64,000 bases of DNA from Collibacillus ludicampi (GTDB lineage: Bacteria > Bacillota > Bacilli > Tumebacillales > BOQE01): NCBI RefSeq assembly GCF_023705585.1, contig NZ_BOQE01000001.1, positions 1,315,341 to 1,379,340 of the forward strand, written 5' to 3'. The position numbers and the translations under genes are program-made. Positions 1 to 9,125 of this stretch are shown piece by piece; the first letter of the stretch is position 1, and every line of letters starts with the position of its first letter. The notes below the pieces were generated by a model. It did not search any database and was not told the origin of the DNA. It saw nothing but the letters and a program-made list of their open reading frames with translations.

Positions 1-528
1 TTCATAGCGTTGCAAAAATGTATTTTGAGACGTCAAACAGCCGTAGACGAGTGAGCAGTGGCTCAAATGCTGGTAAATCCGATTCTCGCCATAAGCATCC
101 AGCATCTTGTTCACATGCTTTTCCACATCGGGATAATTCAACGGATTCCACCTTTCCCTCAGTGCATCAGTGGCATCCGCAGCCACATAGAAACGATTCT
201 TGTGCCACACGACGGCTGTATAACCGAATAAGGGAAGCGGTTCCGCCCCTTCGCGCTTCACATAGCCGGGCAGTAAGAGTCGTGTATACCCTTGTGGAAG
301 CAATGCGCCCACAGCGGACACATCCCCGGGCATCACTACCGTCTCTCCTGTTTTCTTATCGATTCCGACGGCCTTGGTTCCTGGAAGCGAAACCAGGGTG
401 GCTCCCTCGGGTAAAGGTATTAATTCTTCTTCAAGGATGTCTGTCAGCATATTCCCTGTACGCCCCAAGGGCGCAAGAGCAGGATCATCAAAGATCTGGC
501 CCTCTTTATCTGCATAAACGATGTTCAC
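1..528 (-). CDS. Radical SAM family protein, N-terminal part (runs off left edge)
   Basis: I read 176 codons from a GTG start at 528 to the window edge. The frame is open and protein-like: it opens with NIVYADKEGQIFDD, has a compact LPEGATLVSLPG segment, and near the edge reads SHCSLVYGCLTSQN. That layout matches an uncharacterised radical SAM family of Bacilli whose CxxxCxxC cluster motif follows about here; the motif itself lies outside the window, so the assignment rests on family recall. The ATG at 530 is followed at once by TGA, so GTG is the start, with GGAAG about six bases upstream. It lies downstream of rho on the same strand. Partial gene; function otherwise unknown. Confidence 0.65.
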   Translation of the reverse strand, partial: MNIVYADKEGQIFDDPALAPLGRTGNMLTDILEEELIPLPEGATLVSLPGTKAVGIDKKTGETVVMPGDVSAVGALLPQGYTRLLLPGYVKREGAEPLPLFGYTAVVWHKNRFYVAADATDALRERWNPLNYPDVEKHVNKMLDAYGENRIYQHLSHCSLVYGCLTSQNTFLQRYE

Positions 529-590
529 ATGAATCTTCCTTTCAATTGTCCTCCTTTTTGAACACTCATTCAGAGGATGTTCAAAAAGTC
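525..590 (-). promoter_or_regulatory. Hairpin and six-codon upstream ORF before the radical SAM gene
   Basis: A perfect 10-bp inverted repeat (578-587 and 555-564, arms TGTTCAAAAA/TTTTTGAACA) lies just downstream of rho. On the minus strand it is followed directly by GGAGG and a TTG-initiated ORF of six codons (545-525). The TGA of that ORF overlaps the GTG start of the next gene. The hairpin loop contains TCCTC, which could instead pair with the downstream GGAGG. There is no T-run after the hairpin, so it does not look like a normal terminator. Confidence 0.35.
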
Positions 591-603
591 CGGATACTCG
601 CTC

Positions 604-1872
604 CTACCGCGATTTTGACAACTCGCGGCCTTCCTTCATGCCCTCCAGTGTAGCAAGGAACTCCTCGTTTGTCTTTGTTTCTTTCAACTTCTTTAGGAAG
701 ATATCGGTAAAGTTCGGGTCATCGCTCATTGCTTTGCGCAGAGCCCAGATCTTATCCAGTTCTTCCGGCGTTAGCAGCAATTCTTCACGCCGCGTACCCG
801 ATTTGCGAATATCGATCGCCGGAAAAATCCGCTTCTCTGCCAGACGCCGATCCAGATGCAGCTCCATGTTTCCGGTGCCTTTAAATTCTTCGTAGATCAC
901 ATCATCCATGCGTGAACCCGTTTCCACCAATGCAGTCGCGAGGATGGTCAGGGATCCGCCCTCCTCAATATTTCTAGCCGCACCGAAGAATCGTTTCGGA
1001 CGGTGGAAAGCGGCCGGATCAATCCCCCCCGACAAGGTGCGTCCCGATGGAGGAATCACAAGGTTATACGCCCGAGCAAGCCGCGTGATCGAGTCGAGCA
1101 AAATGACCACATCCCGCCCGTGTTCCACAAGGCGCATCGCCCTCTCAAGCACCAGTTCCGCTACTTTAATATGGTTTTCAGGAACCTCGTCAAATGTCGA
1201 TGCGATGACTTCTCCACGCACCGAGCGTTGCATATCGGTCACTTCTTCAGGCCGTTCATCAATCAGCAGCACGAAAAGTTCAATATCGGGATAATTCGTG
1301 GAAATCGAGTTAGCAATCTGTTTGAGCAAGAGGGTTTTACCGGCTTTAGGAGGAGCTACAATCAAACCGCGCTGACCGAGGCCAACAGGTGCTAGCAAAT
1401 CAATAATCCGAGTGGAGAGGTTTTCCGACGTGGTTTCCATGACCAATTTCTTTTGTGGAAACAATGGGGTCAAGGCTGGAAAATGCACTCGTTCCGCCGC
1501 CACTTCCGGGGCTACGCCATTCACGGCTTCCACTTGCAACAATCCGAAGTATCGTTCGTTTTCCTTCGGCGGTCTCACTTTTCCTGAGACTTTGTCACCC
1601 GTTCGCAGGTCAAAGCGTCGAATCTGCGAAGCCGCAACATAAATGTCATCACCGCTTGGGAGATATCCGATCGGGCGGAGAAACCCGTATCCATCCGGCA
1701 TGATTTCGAGAACGCCTTCCATAAACATATAGCCTTCTCGCTCCGCTCTCGCCCGGAGGATCGCGAAGATCAATTCCTTCTTCTTCAGCGTCCCGTAGTA
1801 AGGGATCTGATATTCTTTCGCGAGTTTATAGAGCTCTGTCAATTTTTTGGCTTCCAATTCAGAAATGTGCAA
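604..1872 (-). CDS. rho: Transcription termination factor Rho
   Basis: RNA-dependent hexameric ATPase that terminates transcription. The 422 residues contain the N-terminal helical domain (1-45), the cold-shock RNA-binding domain (about 48-120, with the [15 protein letters not shown] signature), the Walker A loop VAPPKAGKT (172-180) and the Walker B segment [16 protein letters not shown]. Length and order are those of Gram-positive Rho. The start is a TTG at 1872 with AAGGTG eight bases upstream; no ATG fits. An extended -10 (TGATATAAT) lies about 40 bp upstream. The Bacillus order glpX-rho is kept, with two plus-strand genes and others inserted between, and a radical SAM gene follows instead of rpmE. 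Confidence 0.97.
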   Translation of the reverse strand: MHISELEAKKLTELYKLAKEYQIPYYGTLKKKELIFAILRARAEREGYMFMEGVLEIMPDGYGFLRPIGYLPSGDDIYVAASQIRRFDLRTGDKVSGKVRPPKENERYFGLLQVEAVNGVAPEVAAERVHFPALTPLFPQKKLVMETTSENLSTRIIDLLAPVGLGQRGLIVAPPKAGKTLLLKQIANSISTNYPDIELFVLLIDERPEEVTDMQRSVRGEVIASTFDEVPENHIKVAELVLERAMRLVEHGRDVVILLDSITRLARAYNLVIPPSGRTLSGGIDPAAFHRPKRFFGAARNIEEGGSLTILATALVETGSRMDDVIYEEFKGTGNMELHLDRRLAEKRIFPAIDIRKSGTRREELLLTPEELDKIWALRKAMSDDPNFTDIFLKKLKETKTNEEFLATLEGMKEGRELSKSR

Positions 1873-1909
1873 ACTTCTTTCACCTTCTCTTTCAGCTTCT
1901 CTGATACTT

Positions 1910-1920
1910 ATTATATCATG
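1910..1920 (-). promoter_or_regulatory. Extended -10 promoter of rho
   Basis: The minus strand reads TGATATAAT here, a full TGnTATAAT extended -10 element, about 38 bp before the TTG start of rho. I see no good -35, which is common for extended -10 promoters. Confidence 0.5.
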
Positions 1921-2060
1921 TTTACCCGACCATTCCTATCTTATTCGCTGCTAGATTACAAGAGGAAAAGAAAAATTTCCGAACCGTTTCAACGAAGGAT
2001 ACGATCGTTCATCACTATTCTATTCGCCCATTGTGTCTCTCTTAACCAAGCGAAATTCGT

Positions 2061-2066
2061 TATAAT
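2061..2066 (+). promoter_or_regulatory. -10 element of the DUF92 gene
   Basis: A perfect TATAAT on the plus strand lies about 30-50 bp before the plausible starts of the DUF92 protein. The -35 region is weak. A transcript from here would begin near 2073, so the long upstream in-frame extension from 1867 is not coding. Confidence 0.4.
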
Positions 2067-2097
2067 GGGGCTGTTAGGAATGGTAGTACGAGACGAA

Positions 2098-2940
2098 ATG
2101 GGGATCATTACGATGATGGACTGGATTCTGGGATTGATCGGCAGTGCGTGCATTGCGCTTCTCGCTTATTGGAAGCGTTCGTTGTCACAGTCGGGCGCTT
2201 TGGCGGCGGTGGGGGTCGGAACCGTTCTGTATGCCTGGGGCAGCCTCCCTTGGTTCGGAACATTGCTCGCGTTTTTCATCTCATCATCCATTTTATCGAA
2301 ATGGAAACAAAAAGCCAAAGAAGTTCACGAGAATGTTTATGAAAAATCAGGTAAGCGAGATGCAGGGCAAGTATTGGCGAATGGCGGTGCTGCCCTATGT
2401 CTGTGTATAGCCCATCATTTCTTCCCGCATCACGGATGGTGGGCCGCGTTTCTCGGTATCATGGCATCCGTGAACGCAGACACATGGGCAACGGAGATTG
2501 GCGGACTCAGTACGAAATCTCCACGCTCGATTCTCACGGGAAAAAAAGTTCCGCCCGGTACGTCCGGAGGCGTGACACCTCTCGGACTGTTGGCGGCCCT
2601 TTGCGGCAGTTTATTAATAGGTGCTTGTGCCTGGTTGTTTGTATCGGTTTCCCCTGAAGAAGCCAATACCCGACTGTCTTCGGGAGCAACTGGGGTTGGA
2701 TGGATTCCATACCTGTTTACGGCTACGGTTGCAGGAGTCACGGGCGCGTTGGCAGATTCTCTCCTTGGCGCCCGCCTTCAAGTGATGTATCGATGTTCCG
2801 TTTGTGGAAAGGACGTGGAACGTATCCTGCACTGCGGCAAACCGACGGTATGGATAAGGGGAGTCCGATGGATGAATAACGACATGGTCAATTTCTTGAG
2901 TTCGCTGCTCGGCGGACTGGTCGCCTTATGGCTAGGCTAG
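2098..2940 (+). CDS. DUF92 (TIGR00297) integral membrane protein
   Basis: Polytopic membrane protein of about 280 residues with five to six hydrophobic segments and the conserved DUF92 cores SVNADTWATEIG and PPGTSGGVTPLG. Members have been annotated as phytyl/dolichol-phosphate related proteins, but the role in Firmicutes is not settled. A long in-frame extension begins at 1867, but its sequence is not protein-like and a TATAAT at 2061 lies inside it. Starts at 2065, 2080, 2098 and 2113 are all possible and no ribosome site is decisive. It is divergent from rho and convergent with glpX. Confidence 0.8.
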   Translation: MGIITMMDWILGLIGSACIALLAYWKRSLSQSGALAAVGVGTVLYAWGSLPWFGTLLAFFISSSILSKWKQKAKEVHENVYEKSGKRDAGQVLANGGAALCLCIAHHFFPHHGWWAAFLGIMASVNADTWATEIGGLSTKSPRSILTGKKVPPGTSGGVTPLGLLAALCGSLLIGACAWLFVSVSPEEANTRLSSGATGVGWIPYLFTATVAGVTGALADSLLGARLQVMYRCSVCGKDVERILHCGKPTVWIRGVRWMNNDMVNFLSSLLGGLVALWLG

Positions 2941-2956
2941 ACCGTGTTCATGGCGC

Positions 2957-2985
2957 GAAAAAACTCCCTCGCCTTAGCGAGGGAG
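2957..2985 (-). terminator. Rho-independent terminator of glpX, stop codon in the loop
   Basis: Perfect 9-bp stem CTCCCTCGC/GCGAGGGAG (2964-2972, 2977-2985), 4-base loop, then seven T on the minus strand. The glpX TAA stop (2974-2976) lies in the loop, so the last glpX codons form one arm of the hairpin. Confidence 0.9.
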
Positions 2986-3951
2986 TCCTGTCGCTCTCAC
3001 TGCCCGTTCCATGTTGTGTCTCGTCTCGACGAACCTTACAGTTCCCGTTTTTGCACGCATAACGACCGTATGGCTCATGGCTACGTCATTTCCAAGGAAG
3101 CGTACACCGCGAAGCAGGTCGCCATCCGTGACGCCTGACGCTGCAAAAATGCAATCATCCCCTGCCACCAGATCTTCAAGCAAGAGTTTCCGCCCCGGTT
3201 CGATTCCCATGTCGATACACTTCTGGCGTTGCGATTCATCTTCAGGAAGCAGGCGTCCTTGGAAATCGCCGCCCATACACTTCAATGCAGCGGCAGCCAA
3301 AACGCCTTCCGGCGCTCCTCCGATTCCTAACATAACGTCGATACCCAGTTCCGGAAACGCAGTCGCTAGAGCTGCCGCGACGTCACCGTCGCTGATTAAT
3401 TTCACGCGCGCGCCCGCTTTTCTCACTTCATCTATGATCGCTTGATGACGCGGCCGATCCAGCAGAACGACCGTAAGATCACTCATCGCTTTCCCTTTGG
3501 CGGCTGCCACCACTTTCAAGTTCGCGGCCACGGGCCAATCGAGATCGATTTTTCCACTTGCTTCCGGCCCGACGGCGATTTTTTGCATGTACATATCGGG
3601 GGCATGCAGAATATTCCCTCGATCAGCGATGGCTACACAAGTCAATGCACCGGGCAATCCTTTGGCCACGAGGTTCGTTCCTTCCAAAGGATCGACAGCA
3701 ATATCCACTTCAGGGTCGCCCTCCGTGCCGCATCCCAGTCTCTCACCGGTATAAAGCTGAGGAGCCTCGTCCATTTCGCCTTCGCCGATGACCACAGTCG
3801 CCCTCATATTGACCGTATCGAACATTCTTCTCATTGCGTCGGTCGCAGCGCCATCCGCCTCGTTTTTCTGTCCGAGCCCTAACCATCTCGCAGCCGCCAA
3901 GGCTGCCGTTTCAGTCACACGTACGATTTCTAACGTTAAACTGCGCTCCAT
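2974..3951 (-). CDS. glpX: Class II fructose-1,6-bisphosphatase
   Basis: Hydrolyses fructose 1,6-bisphosphate to fructose 6-phosphate in gluconeogenesis. The 325 residues carry the GlpX-type metal and phosphate motifs [12 protein letters not shown] (57-68) and DPLEGTN (87-93), and a later [16 protein letters not shown] segment. The ATG at 3951 has GGGAG nine bases upstream. The gene sits in the ancestral fba-tal-glpX-rho neighbourhood, with the dap and peptidase genes inserted between it and tal. Its last codons and TAA lie inside the terminator hairpin. Confidence 0.96.
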   Translation of the reverse strand: MERSLTLEIVRVTETAALAAARWLGLGQKNEADGAATDAMRRMFDTVNMRATVVIGEGEMDEAPQLYTGERLGCGTEGDPEVDIAVDPLEGTNLVAKGLPGALTCVAIADRGNILHAPDMYMQKIAVGPEASGKIDLDWPVAANLKVVAAAKGKAMSDLTVVLLDRPRHQAIIDEVRKAGARVKLISDGDVAAALATAFPELGIDVMLGIGGAPEGVLAAAALKCMGGDFQGRLLPEDESQRQKCIDMGIEPGRKLLLEDLVAGDDCIFAASGVTDGDLLRGVRFLGNDVAMSHTVVMRAKTGTVRFVETRHNMERAVRATGLPR

Positions 3952-4085
3952 TTGTCACACTCCCGTTCATGCGTTTGCGACTATTATTATAGCACTTTTA
4001 AAACTATGTGCTACACTTTTCTTCTCGGCAGGATTCGACAAAAGGGATGCAGAATCAAGAGTGTCGTAGAGGATGGTGGATCCAA

Positions 4086-5624
4086 ATGAGCGACCGGAAA
4101 CATAAACGCAAACTTTTTCTTGTGTCTGGCAGTATGACCGTTTTCTTAACGACTCTCGTCCTCTTGTTGGTCTTGCGTCCCACACAAGGATGGCTCACCC
4201 TGCTGGAAGACAAGTGGAAGGTTCTTCAACCCCGCTTTTTCCTCGACACTCTCGCACACACGCAAACAGAGGGGAATCCCGAAAGGGAAACCAAGACATT
4301 GACCTACATGATCGACGCAGAGTTGGATACGCAAAATCACGAACTTAAAGGTCATGTCGCCGTAACTCTTCCCTCCGGAAATTACCGTGACATACCCTTT
4401 TATTTGTATCCATCTCCCGATCAGCCTATGCGCATCGTCAGCGTGGAGTGGAACCAAAGACCCGCCCATTACCGCGTGGATCCGAATCAATTACAGGTGA
4501 AGCTCCCTGTTTCTTACAAAGGTTCACCTACGCTAGATATTCGTTTTGTTACACCGATCCCCCGCGCTGGAACACGATTCGGAGAATTCAATGGCATCTG
4601 GTCACTCGACTATTGGTATCCGATTGTGGCTGTACAGCGCGATGGGAAGTGGATACAAAAACCTGTTCCGAAAGGATTCGGCGATCCTTTTCTGATGGAT
4701 CTTGCCAATTATACAGTACGATTGCGTTACCCGAAAGGCTTTACCTGGTTCGCCAGCGGTCCGGCTGTTCAGGAAATTTCATATGGGAGTCAAATGGTAA
4801 CCGAATGGAAAATCGATTCTGTACGCAATTTTACCTTGATCGGATCGCCTACCTTTCTGAAAAAACAATGGAAGACAGCCGACGGGGTGGACATATCGGT
4901 AGCCTCTCAAACCGATAACCATCTCGATCAACTGGTAGACGTGACGAAACATGCGATCGATACCTACACGAAACGATACGGGGCTTTCGCATATCCCGTA
5001 CTCTCGGTCGTTCAAATGCCTGAAGGTACCGTATTCGCGCATGAATACCCGAATCTCGCGCTCTTCTCTCGTGCGATCTGGAGTTGGGGCACCGGGGAGC
5101 GGTGGATTGCGCATGAAATCGCACATGCCTGGTGGTTTTCTTCCGTCGGTACGTATAAAGCGCTCGACCCGTGGCTGGATGAAGGTCTTGCCGATTATTC
5201 GGCTCGGCTGTATTTGGAAGACCGTTACGGCAAAGAGCGCTATCGGGCTGAAATCAAACAAGACTGGACGCTCTTCGTAGAACAAAGAGGATATTCACCG
5301 CGGGATCTCGGTCGCTCGATCGGACCGATTACCAAACAAACCACACAACCCTACATGTCCTTTTCCGAAGAGGATTCTTATTACTATCTCGAATATCTGC
5401 GGCCGGTCTTAATGTACCATGACTTGCGCATGCATATGGGAGATGACAAGTTTTTCGCTTTTCTCAAACAGTTTTATCTGAAAAATCGCTTGCATACCGT
5501 TTCGCGTGCCGACCTGGAACATGCACTCGCTGACGTCGCTCCTGATGAGGTTCAACGCCTTAACCTCTGGCTCGACAGTCCGAATCAGGAGTTGATCGCC
5601 AAGGTTCAAGGGGATTTTCAATAA
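4086..5624 (+). CDS. Membrane-anchored M1-like zinc metallopeptidase
   Basis: With the ATG at 4086 the protein has 512 residues. A basic N-terminus (MSDRKHKRK) and one hydrophobic stretch (about 13-30) suggest a signal anchor with an external catalytic domain. The gluzincin motif HEIAH (343-347) is followed 18 residues later by E366 in WLDEGLADY, the exact M1 aminopeptidase spacing. The upstream FAHEYPNLA segment stands where M1 enzymes have the GAMEN motif. GGTGGA lies six bases before 4086; a start at 4047 is also possible. The substrate is unknown. It stands alone on the plus strand between glpX and dapL. Confidence 0.85.
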   Translation: MSDRKHKRKLFLVSGSMTVFLTTLVLLLVLRPTQGWLTLLEDKWKVLQPRFFLDTLAHTQTEGNPERETKTLTYMIDAELDTQNHELKGHVAVTLPSGNYRDIPFYLYPSPDQPMRIVSVEWNQRPAHYRVDPNQLQVKLPVSYKGSPTLDIRFVTPIPRAGTRFGEFNGIWSLDYWYPIVAVQRDGKWIQKPVPKGFGDPFLMDLANYTVRLRYPKGFTWFASGPAVQEISYGSQMVTEWKIDSVRNFTLIGSPTFLKKQWKTADGVDISVASQTDNHLDQLVDVTKHAIDTYTKRYGAFAYPVLSVVQMPEGTVFAHEYPNLALFSRAIWSWGTGERWIAHEIAHAWWFSSVGTYKALDPWLDEGLADYSARLYLEDRYGKERYRAEIKQDWTLFVEQRGYSPRDLGRSIGPITKQTTQPYMSFSEEDSYYYLEYLRPVLMYHDLRMHMGDDKFFAFLKQFYLKNRLHTVSRADLEHALADVAPDEVQRLNLWLDSPNQELIAKVQGDFQ

Positions 5625-5663
5625 AATCCTTCCATTGGTCATCCAATGAAGCGAAGACATAGG

Positions 5664-5710
5664 GAAAAAATCAGGCGTAACAAAACCGTTCCCCGCGATT
5701 TTGTTACGCC
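5664..5710 (-). terminator. Terminator of the dapH-dapL operon
   Basis: Perfect 12-bp stem GGCGTAACAAAA/TTTTGTTACGCC (5674-5685, 5699-5710), followed on the minus strand by a T-run (5670-5665). It lies just past the dapL stop and may also stop plus-strand transcripts from the peptidase gene. Confidence 0.85.
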
Positions 5711-5729
5711 CGTTTCTTGATAACGATTG

Positions 5730-6872
5730 TTACCGAACCCCATCCGATTTCCATGTCAGATATTTCGTCAATAATTCAATCGCAATGTCGATCGCCTTCT
5801 CATTCGGCTCGATCTTTGCATGATGCAAACCGTACGGCGTCTCAACACCCAGCCAAAACATGAATCCCGGGATCTCTGAAAGGAAATAGCCGAAGTCTTC
5901 GCCTGTCATCGCTTCCCGGCACTCGATCAGTTCCACGTTTCCGTTTTCTCTCACCCAACCCATGAATTCCCTCGTGATCGTTTCTTCATTGTACACTTGG
6001 CGGTAATTGGCTCCGTAATCGATCGTTGCTTTGCATTCAAAACCAGCTTCTACGCCTCTCACAAGGGATTCGATGCGCGCTTTAATCTTGGCCATGGATT
6101 CCATGGACAGCGTGCGAATCGTTCCTTCCAGGCGTGCCTTTTCCGCAATGATATTCTGTTTCGTGCCGCCTTCGATTTTTCCGACGGTAACGACCGCGGA
6201 ATCCAACGGGTCGATATTTCGTGAAACGATGCTTTGGATCTGTGTGAGCAGATGAGCCGCCGCAACCACCATATCATTCGCTTGATGAGGAAAAGCGGCA
6301 TGTCCGCCGCGCCCTACCAAATCGATAAAAAGCTCAGACGTATTAGCGAAAAGGATCCCCGGCCGGGTCGCGATCGTTCCTACCGGGTATTCGGGGGCAA
6401 TATGGAGGGCAAATATAGTATCGGGCCTCCATTCGGCAAACTCCTTGCTCTCAAGCATCGGTTGCGCTCCGCCTGGACCTTCTTCGGCAGGCTGAAAAAT
6501 AAAAATCAGGTCGTCATTGATTGGATGATGAATAAAATGTGTTAACACACCGAGGGCAATCGCCATATGAAAATCATGGCCGCAAGCATGCATATACCCC
6601 GGATGTGTAGAGCGGAACGGGTAGGTAGTGTCCTCCTCGATCGGCAGGCCATCCATATCGGCTCTGTATCCCAGGCGTTTCGCGGGATTTTTCCCTTTGA
6701 TTCTGACCAGAATACCTGTCCGCCATGTTTTGATTTCCATCCGTTCTTGCGGTAAAGCGGCTAAATAATCGAGCAAGAACCGCTGTGTTTTAAATTCGGA
6801 GAAACCGGGTTCAGGAATCTGGTGCAGTTGCCTGCGAATGTCGATAAACGGATGTCCGGTTGTACTCGACAT
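5730..6872 (-). CDS. dapL: N-acetyl-diaminopimelate deacetylase
   Basis: M20-family amidohydrolase (380 residues) that removes acetate from N-acetyl-LL-diaminopimelate, a late step of the acetylase route to lysine and cell-wall diaminopimelate. Metal-site motifs are visible: [12 protein letters not shown] (about 92-103), [11 protein letters not shown] and a C-terminal [10 protein letters not shown]. The assignment over other M20 hydrolases (IAA-amino acid or hippurate hydrolase type) rests on the gene directly following dapH with a TAATG stop-start overlap at 6872, as in Bacillus. The gene ends in a strong terminator. Confidence 0.92.
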   Translation of the reverse strand: MSSTTGHPFIDIRRQLHQIPEPGFSEFKTQRFLLDYLAALPQERMEIKTWRTGILVRIKGKNPAKRLGYRADMDGLPIEEDTTYPFRSTHPGYMHACGHDFHMAIALGVLTHFIHHPINDDLIFIFQPAEEGPGGAQPMLESKEFAEWRPDTIFALHIAPEYPVGTIATRPGILFANTSELFIDLVGRGGHAAFPHQANDMVVAAAHLLTQIQSIVSRNIDPLDSAVVTVGKIEGGTKQNIIAEKARLEGTIRTLSMESMAKIKARIESLVRGVEAGFECKATIDYGANYRQVYNEETITREFMGWVRENGNVELIECREAMTGEDFGYFLSEIPGFMFWLGVETPYGLHHAKIEPNEKAIDIAIELLTKYLTWKSDGVR

Positions 6873-7582
6873 TATAATTGACGCAGCTCCTGTTTGATTT
6901 CTGTCTTGGCTTTGGTTTTCTCGTCGATCGTTTTAATCACGCGAGCGGGTGTGCCCGCAACGACGACATTGGCTGGAACATCTTCGATAACGACAGCGCC
7001 CGCAGCGACGACAGAGCCTTTGCCCACGCGAACACCTTCCAAAATAACCGCGTTTGCTCCAACGACGACATCATCTTCAATGACCACAGGTGTCGCTGAA
7101 GGGGGTTCGATTACGCCTGCGATGACTGCTCCCGCACCGATGTGACAGTTCTTGCCGATGATCCCGCGACCGCCAACGACCGCGTTCATGTCGATCATGG
7201 TTCCTTCGCCGATCACTGCACCGATATTGATCACGGCCCCCATCATGATAACCGCATTGTTGCCAATCTCCACTTGATCGCGGATGATGGCGCCCGGCTC
7301 GATGCGCGCATGGATATTTTTCAGATCAAGCAACGGAATCGCTGAATTGCGTCGGTCATTCTCAACCACATAATCCTCGATCTTGTCTTTGTTTCCTTCG
7401 AGTACCGCTTGAATCTCATTCCAATCGCCAAACAAAACGCCCGTATTTCCATTGATGAACGTTTTGACTTGTGACCCAAAGTCGATACCTTCCAGGTTCC
7501 CTTTGATATACACCTTTACAGGCGTTGTTTTTTTGCTCTTTTGGATAAACTCGATGATTTGTTGTGCATCCATAATCGTAAT
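6872..7582 (-). CDS. dapH: Tetrahydrodipicolinate N-acetyltransferase, probable ATT start
   Basis: Transfers acetyl from acetyl-CoA to tetrahydrodipicolinate in diaminopimelate and lysine synthesis. The N-terminal DapH domain leads into hexapeptide repeats of a left-handed beta-helix ([18 protein letters not shown] onwards). The first in-frame ATG is at 7573, but it lies 16 bases after the only Shine-Dalgarno, GAAAGGAG (7590-7597). An ATT at 7580-7582 lies exactly seven bases after it. Starting there gives 236 residues and an N-terminus ([10 protein letters not shown]) collinear with Bacillus DapH (MKMMDANEII). The far upstream ATG at 7654 gives a non-homologous extension. The stop overlaps the dapL ATG. 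Confidence 0.93.
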   Translation of the reverse strand: MTIMDAQQIIEFIQKSKKTTPVKVYIKGNLEGIDFGSQVKTFINGNTGVLFGDWNEIQAVLEGNKDKIEDYVVENDRRNSAIPLLDLKNIHARIEPGAIIRDQVEIGNNAVIMMGAVINIGAVIGEGTMIDMNAVVGGRGIIGKNCHIGAGAVIAGVIEPPSATPVVIEDDVVVGANAVILEGVRVGKGSVVAAGAVVIEDVPANVVVAGTPARVIKTIDEKTKAKTEIKQELRQL

Positions 7583-7827
7583 CTTATGACTCCTTTCTCT
7601 TTTTAAATCATGAAAGCATTTCGTCACATTGAGTATAACATTTCTATTATACACGGATCAGGCGAACAAACATATGAGCGAACGAATTTTGTAAAGCTAT
7701 TCATCAAAGGCTATACGTGAAAAAATGACAACGATAGACAAGCTTCCATGTCAATCCTCAAAAACTATGATAAGATAAATGCTATAAACCATCCTTCCTT
7801 CAGACAAACAAAGAGAGGAGGACTCCC

Positions 7828-8148
7828 ATGGACGAAATCAAAGTTTTGTTACACAAAATCCTGGAAAGACTCGATATCCAAGGAGCAACGATCGAACAAA
7901 TGAAAGGAGAAATCGCAGACATAAAAGAAGATATCGCTGTAATGAAAAAGGATATTGCAGATATGCAAACAGATATCGTTATGATGAAAAAGGATATCGA
8001 CGTTATGAAAAAAGATATCGCAGAAATGAAAAAAGATATCAATGAGTTGAAAATGACCTCTTGGCGGCAAGAAAAAATTATTGAAACACTTTCTCTCCGT
8101 TCCATTGAGCAGGAGAGCGAAATCCGAGAATTGAAACGTATCAAGTAA
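7828..8148 (+). CDS. Small heptad-repeat coiled-coil protein
   Basis: A 106-residue acidic/basic protein made almost wholly of heptads. From about residue 24 the seven-residue unit resembling MKKDIAD recurs about seven times, giving I and M/V at the a/d positions of a continuous coiled coil. There are no cysteines, signal peptide or membrane segment. The start is clear: GAGAGGAGGACTCCC before the ATG. It stands alone between the divergent dapH and the convergent deacetylase. Similar small coiled-coil proteins occur in Bacilli without known function; oligomer formation is inference. Confidence 0.75.
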   Translation: MDEIKVLLHKILERLDIQGATIEQMKGEIADIKEDIAVMKKDIADMQTDIVMMKKDIDVMKKDIAEMKKDINELKMTSWRQEKIIETLSLRSIEQESEIRELKRIK

Positions 8149-8216
8149 TAGGTTTTTCCTTAACCAAGGATCCCTCTCTCACGGAACCTCTCAGATGTCT
8201 CATACTATATCCCTCA

Positions 8217-8981
8217 TCAATTCTTAAACGCTGGAATCTCGAGCAATTGAGGGATCGTCACGAGCGAATACCCTTTCGCTTTCAGCATCCGGATCAGTTC
8301 CGGCAGGGATTCGACCGTGTGCTTCAATGCCTTCGGGCCGGCGCTGTGTTCCAGAATGATGCCGCCCGGTTGAATCGTTCTGTTGACGATCTCGATGATC
8401 TCGGCAGCATTCTTACTCTTCCAGTCAAGTGTATCTACTGACCAATCGATCACTTTATAATCCATAGAAGCGATCTGCAAAACATTATCAGTGGAAGCGG
8501 CGCCGTAAGGAGGGCGAAACAGAAGGGTGTGATAACCCACGATCTTCGATAACGTCTGTTCGGTTTGTACGATTTCATGGCGAATCTCTTCCGGTGTAAG
8601 CCTGGTCAATAACCGATGATCCCAGGAGTGGTTCCCAATCACATGTCCCTCTTCCGCGATGCGTTTCACGATTGCGGGATACTTCTTTGAACTTTTTCCC
8701 ACAAGAAAAAAAGTCGCTTTCACTCCTTCTTTTTTCAAGATATCAAGAATTTGCGGCGTAAATTGTAGATCCGGTCCGTCGTCAAAAGTCAAGGCCACCT
8801 CTTTTTTGGAAAGAGGGCCATTCCGAAAAAGGACACCGGCTGGAAGCGATTTTGAGGGAGACGTTTGCATCGTATGAGCCCCTGTGTTGATCGTATCGGC
8901 GGACGCACCTGCTTCTGCGATGAGAAACGTAAGCCCGATGATTGCAATGAAAGAGAGACAAAGGCGCTTACAATGCCTCAT
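8217..8981 (-). CDS. Secreted polysaccharide deacetylase (NodB domain)
   Basis: A 254-residue protein with a signal peptide (about 1-27, ending AGASA) and a NodB homology domain. The five motifs of carbohydrate esterase family 4 are visible: TFDDGPD (metal-binding Asp pair), HSWDH, RPPYGA, DWSVDTLDW and ILEHSAG. It probably removes N-acetyl groups from peptidoglycan or another surface glycan outside the cell; the PdaA/PdaB-type sporulation role is possible but not shown. The ATG at 8981 follows GGAGGGGG by five bases; a GTG six codons upstream overlaps that site and is rejected. Confidence 0.9.
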   Translation of the reverse strand: MRHCKRLCLSFIAIIGLTFLIAEAGASADTINTGAHTMQTSPSKSLPAGVLFRNGPLSKKEVALTFDDGPDLQFTPQILDILKKEGVKATFFLVGKSSKKYPAIVKRIAEEGHVIGNHSWDHRLLTRLTPEEIRHEIVQTEQTLSKIVGYHTLLFRPPYGAASTDNVLQIASMDYKVIDWSVDTLDWKSKNAAEIIEIVNRTIQPGGIILEHSAGPKALKHTVESLPELIRMLKAKGYSLVTIPQLLEIPAFKN

Positions 8982-9073
8982 TCGAACCCCCTCCACAACG
9001 ATTTGATGATGTTAGGTTGTGAGAAACCGGTGGAGATATGCGGTAGAAAGAGCGCCACTTTCTGGTCCTTCGT

Positions 9074-9109
9074 GAAAAAGGCACTCCCCGCAAAGCGGAA
9101 GAGTGCCTT
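9074..9109 (-). terminator. Terminator of fba-tal
   Basis: Stem AAGGCACTC/GAGTGCCTT (9078-9086, 9101-9109) with a T-run on the minus strand, 17 bases past the tal stop. The loop holds a short GC-rich inner helix. Confidence 0.85.
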
Positions 9110-9125
9110 ATGTAGAAAACCAGGA

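Noticed and set aside
18-653. Plus-strand frame of 211 codons at the left edge
   Set aside because: It is antisense to the radical SAM gene and crosses into the 3' end of rho; low-complexity, no ribosome site.
1867-2097. Upstream extension of the DUF92 protein from 1867
   Set aside because: It overlaps the rho start region and contains the TATAAT promoter element; the residues are not protein-like.
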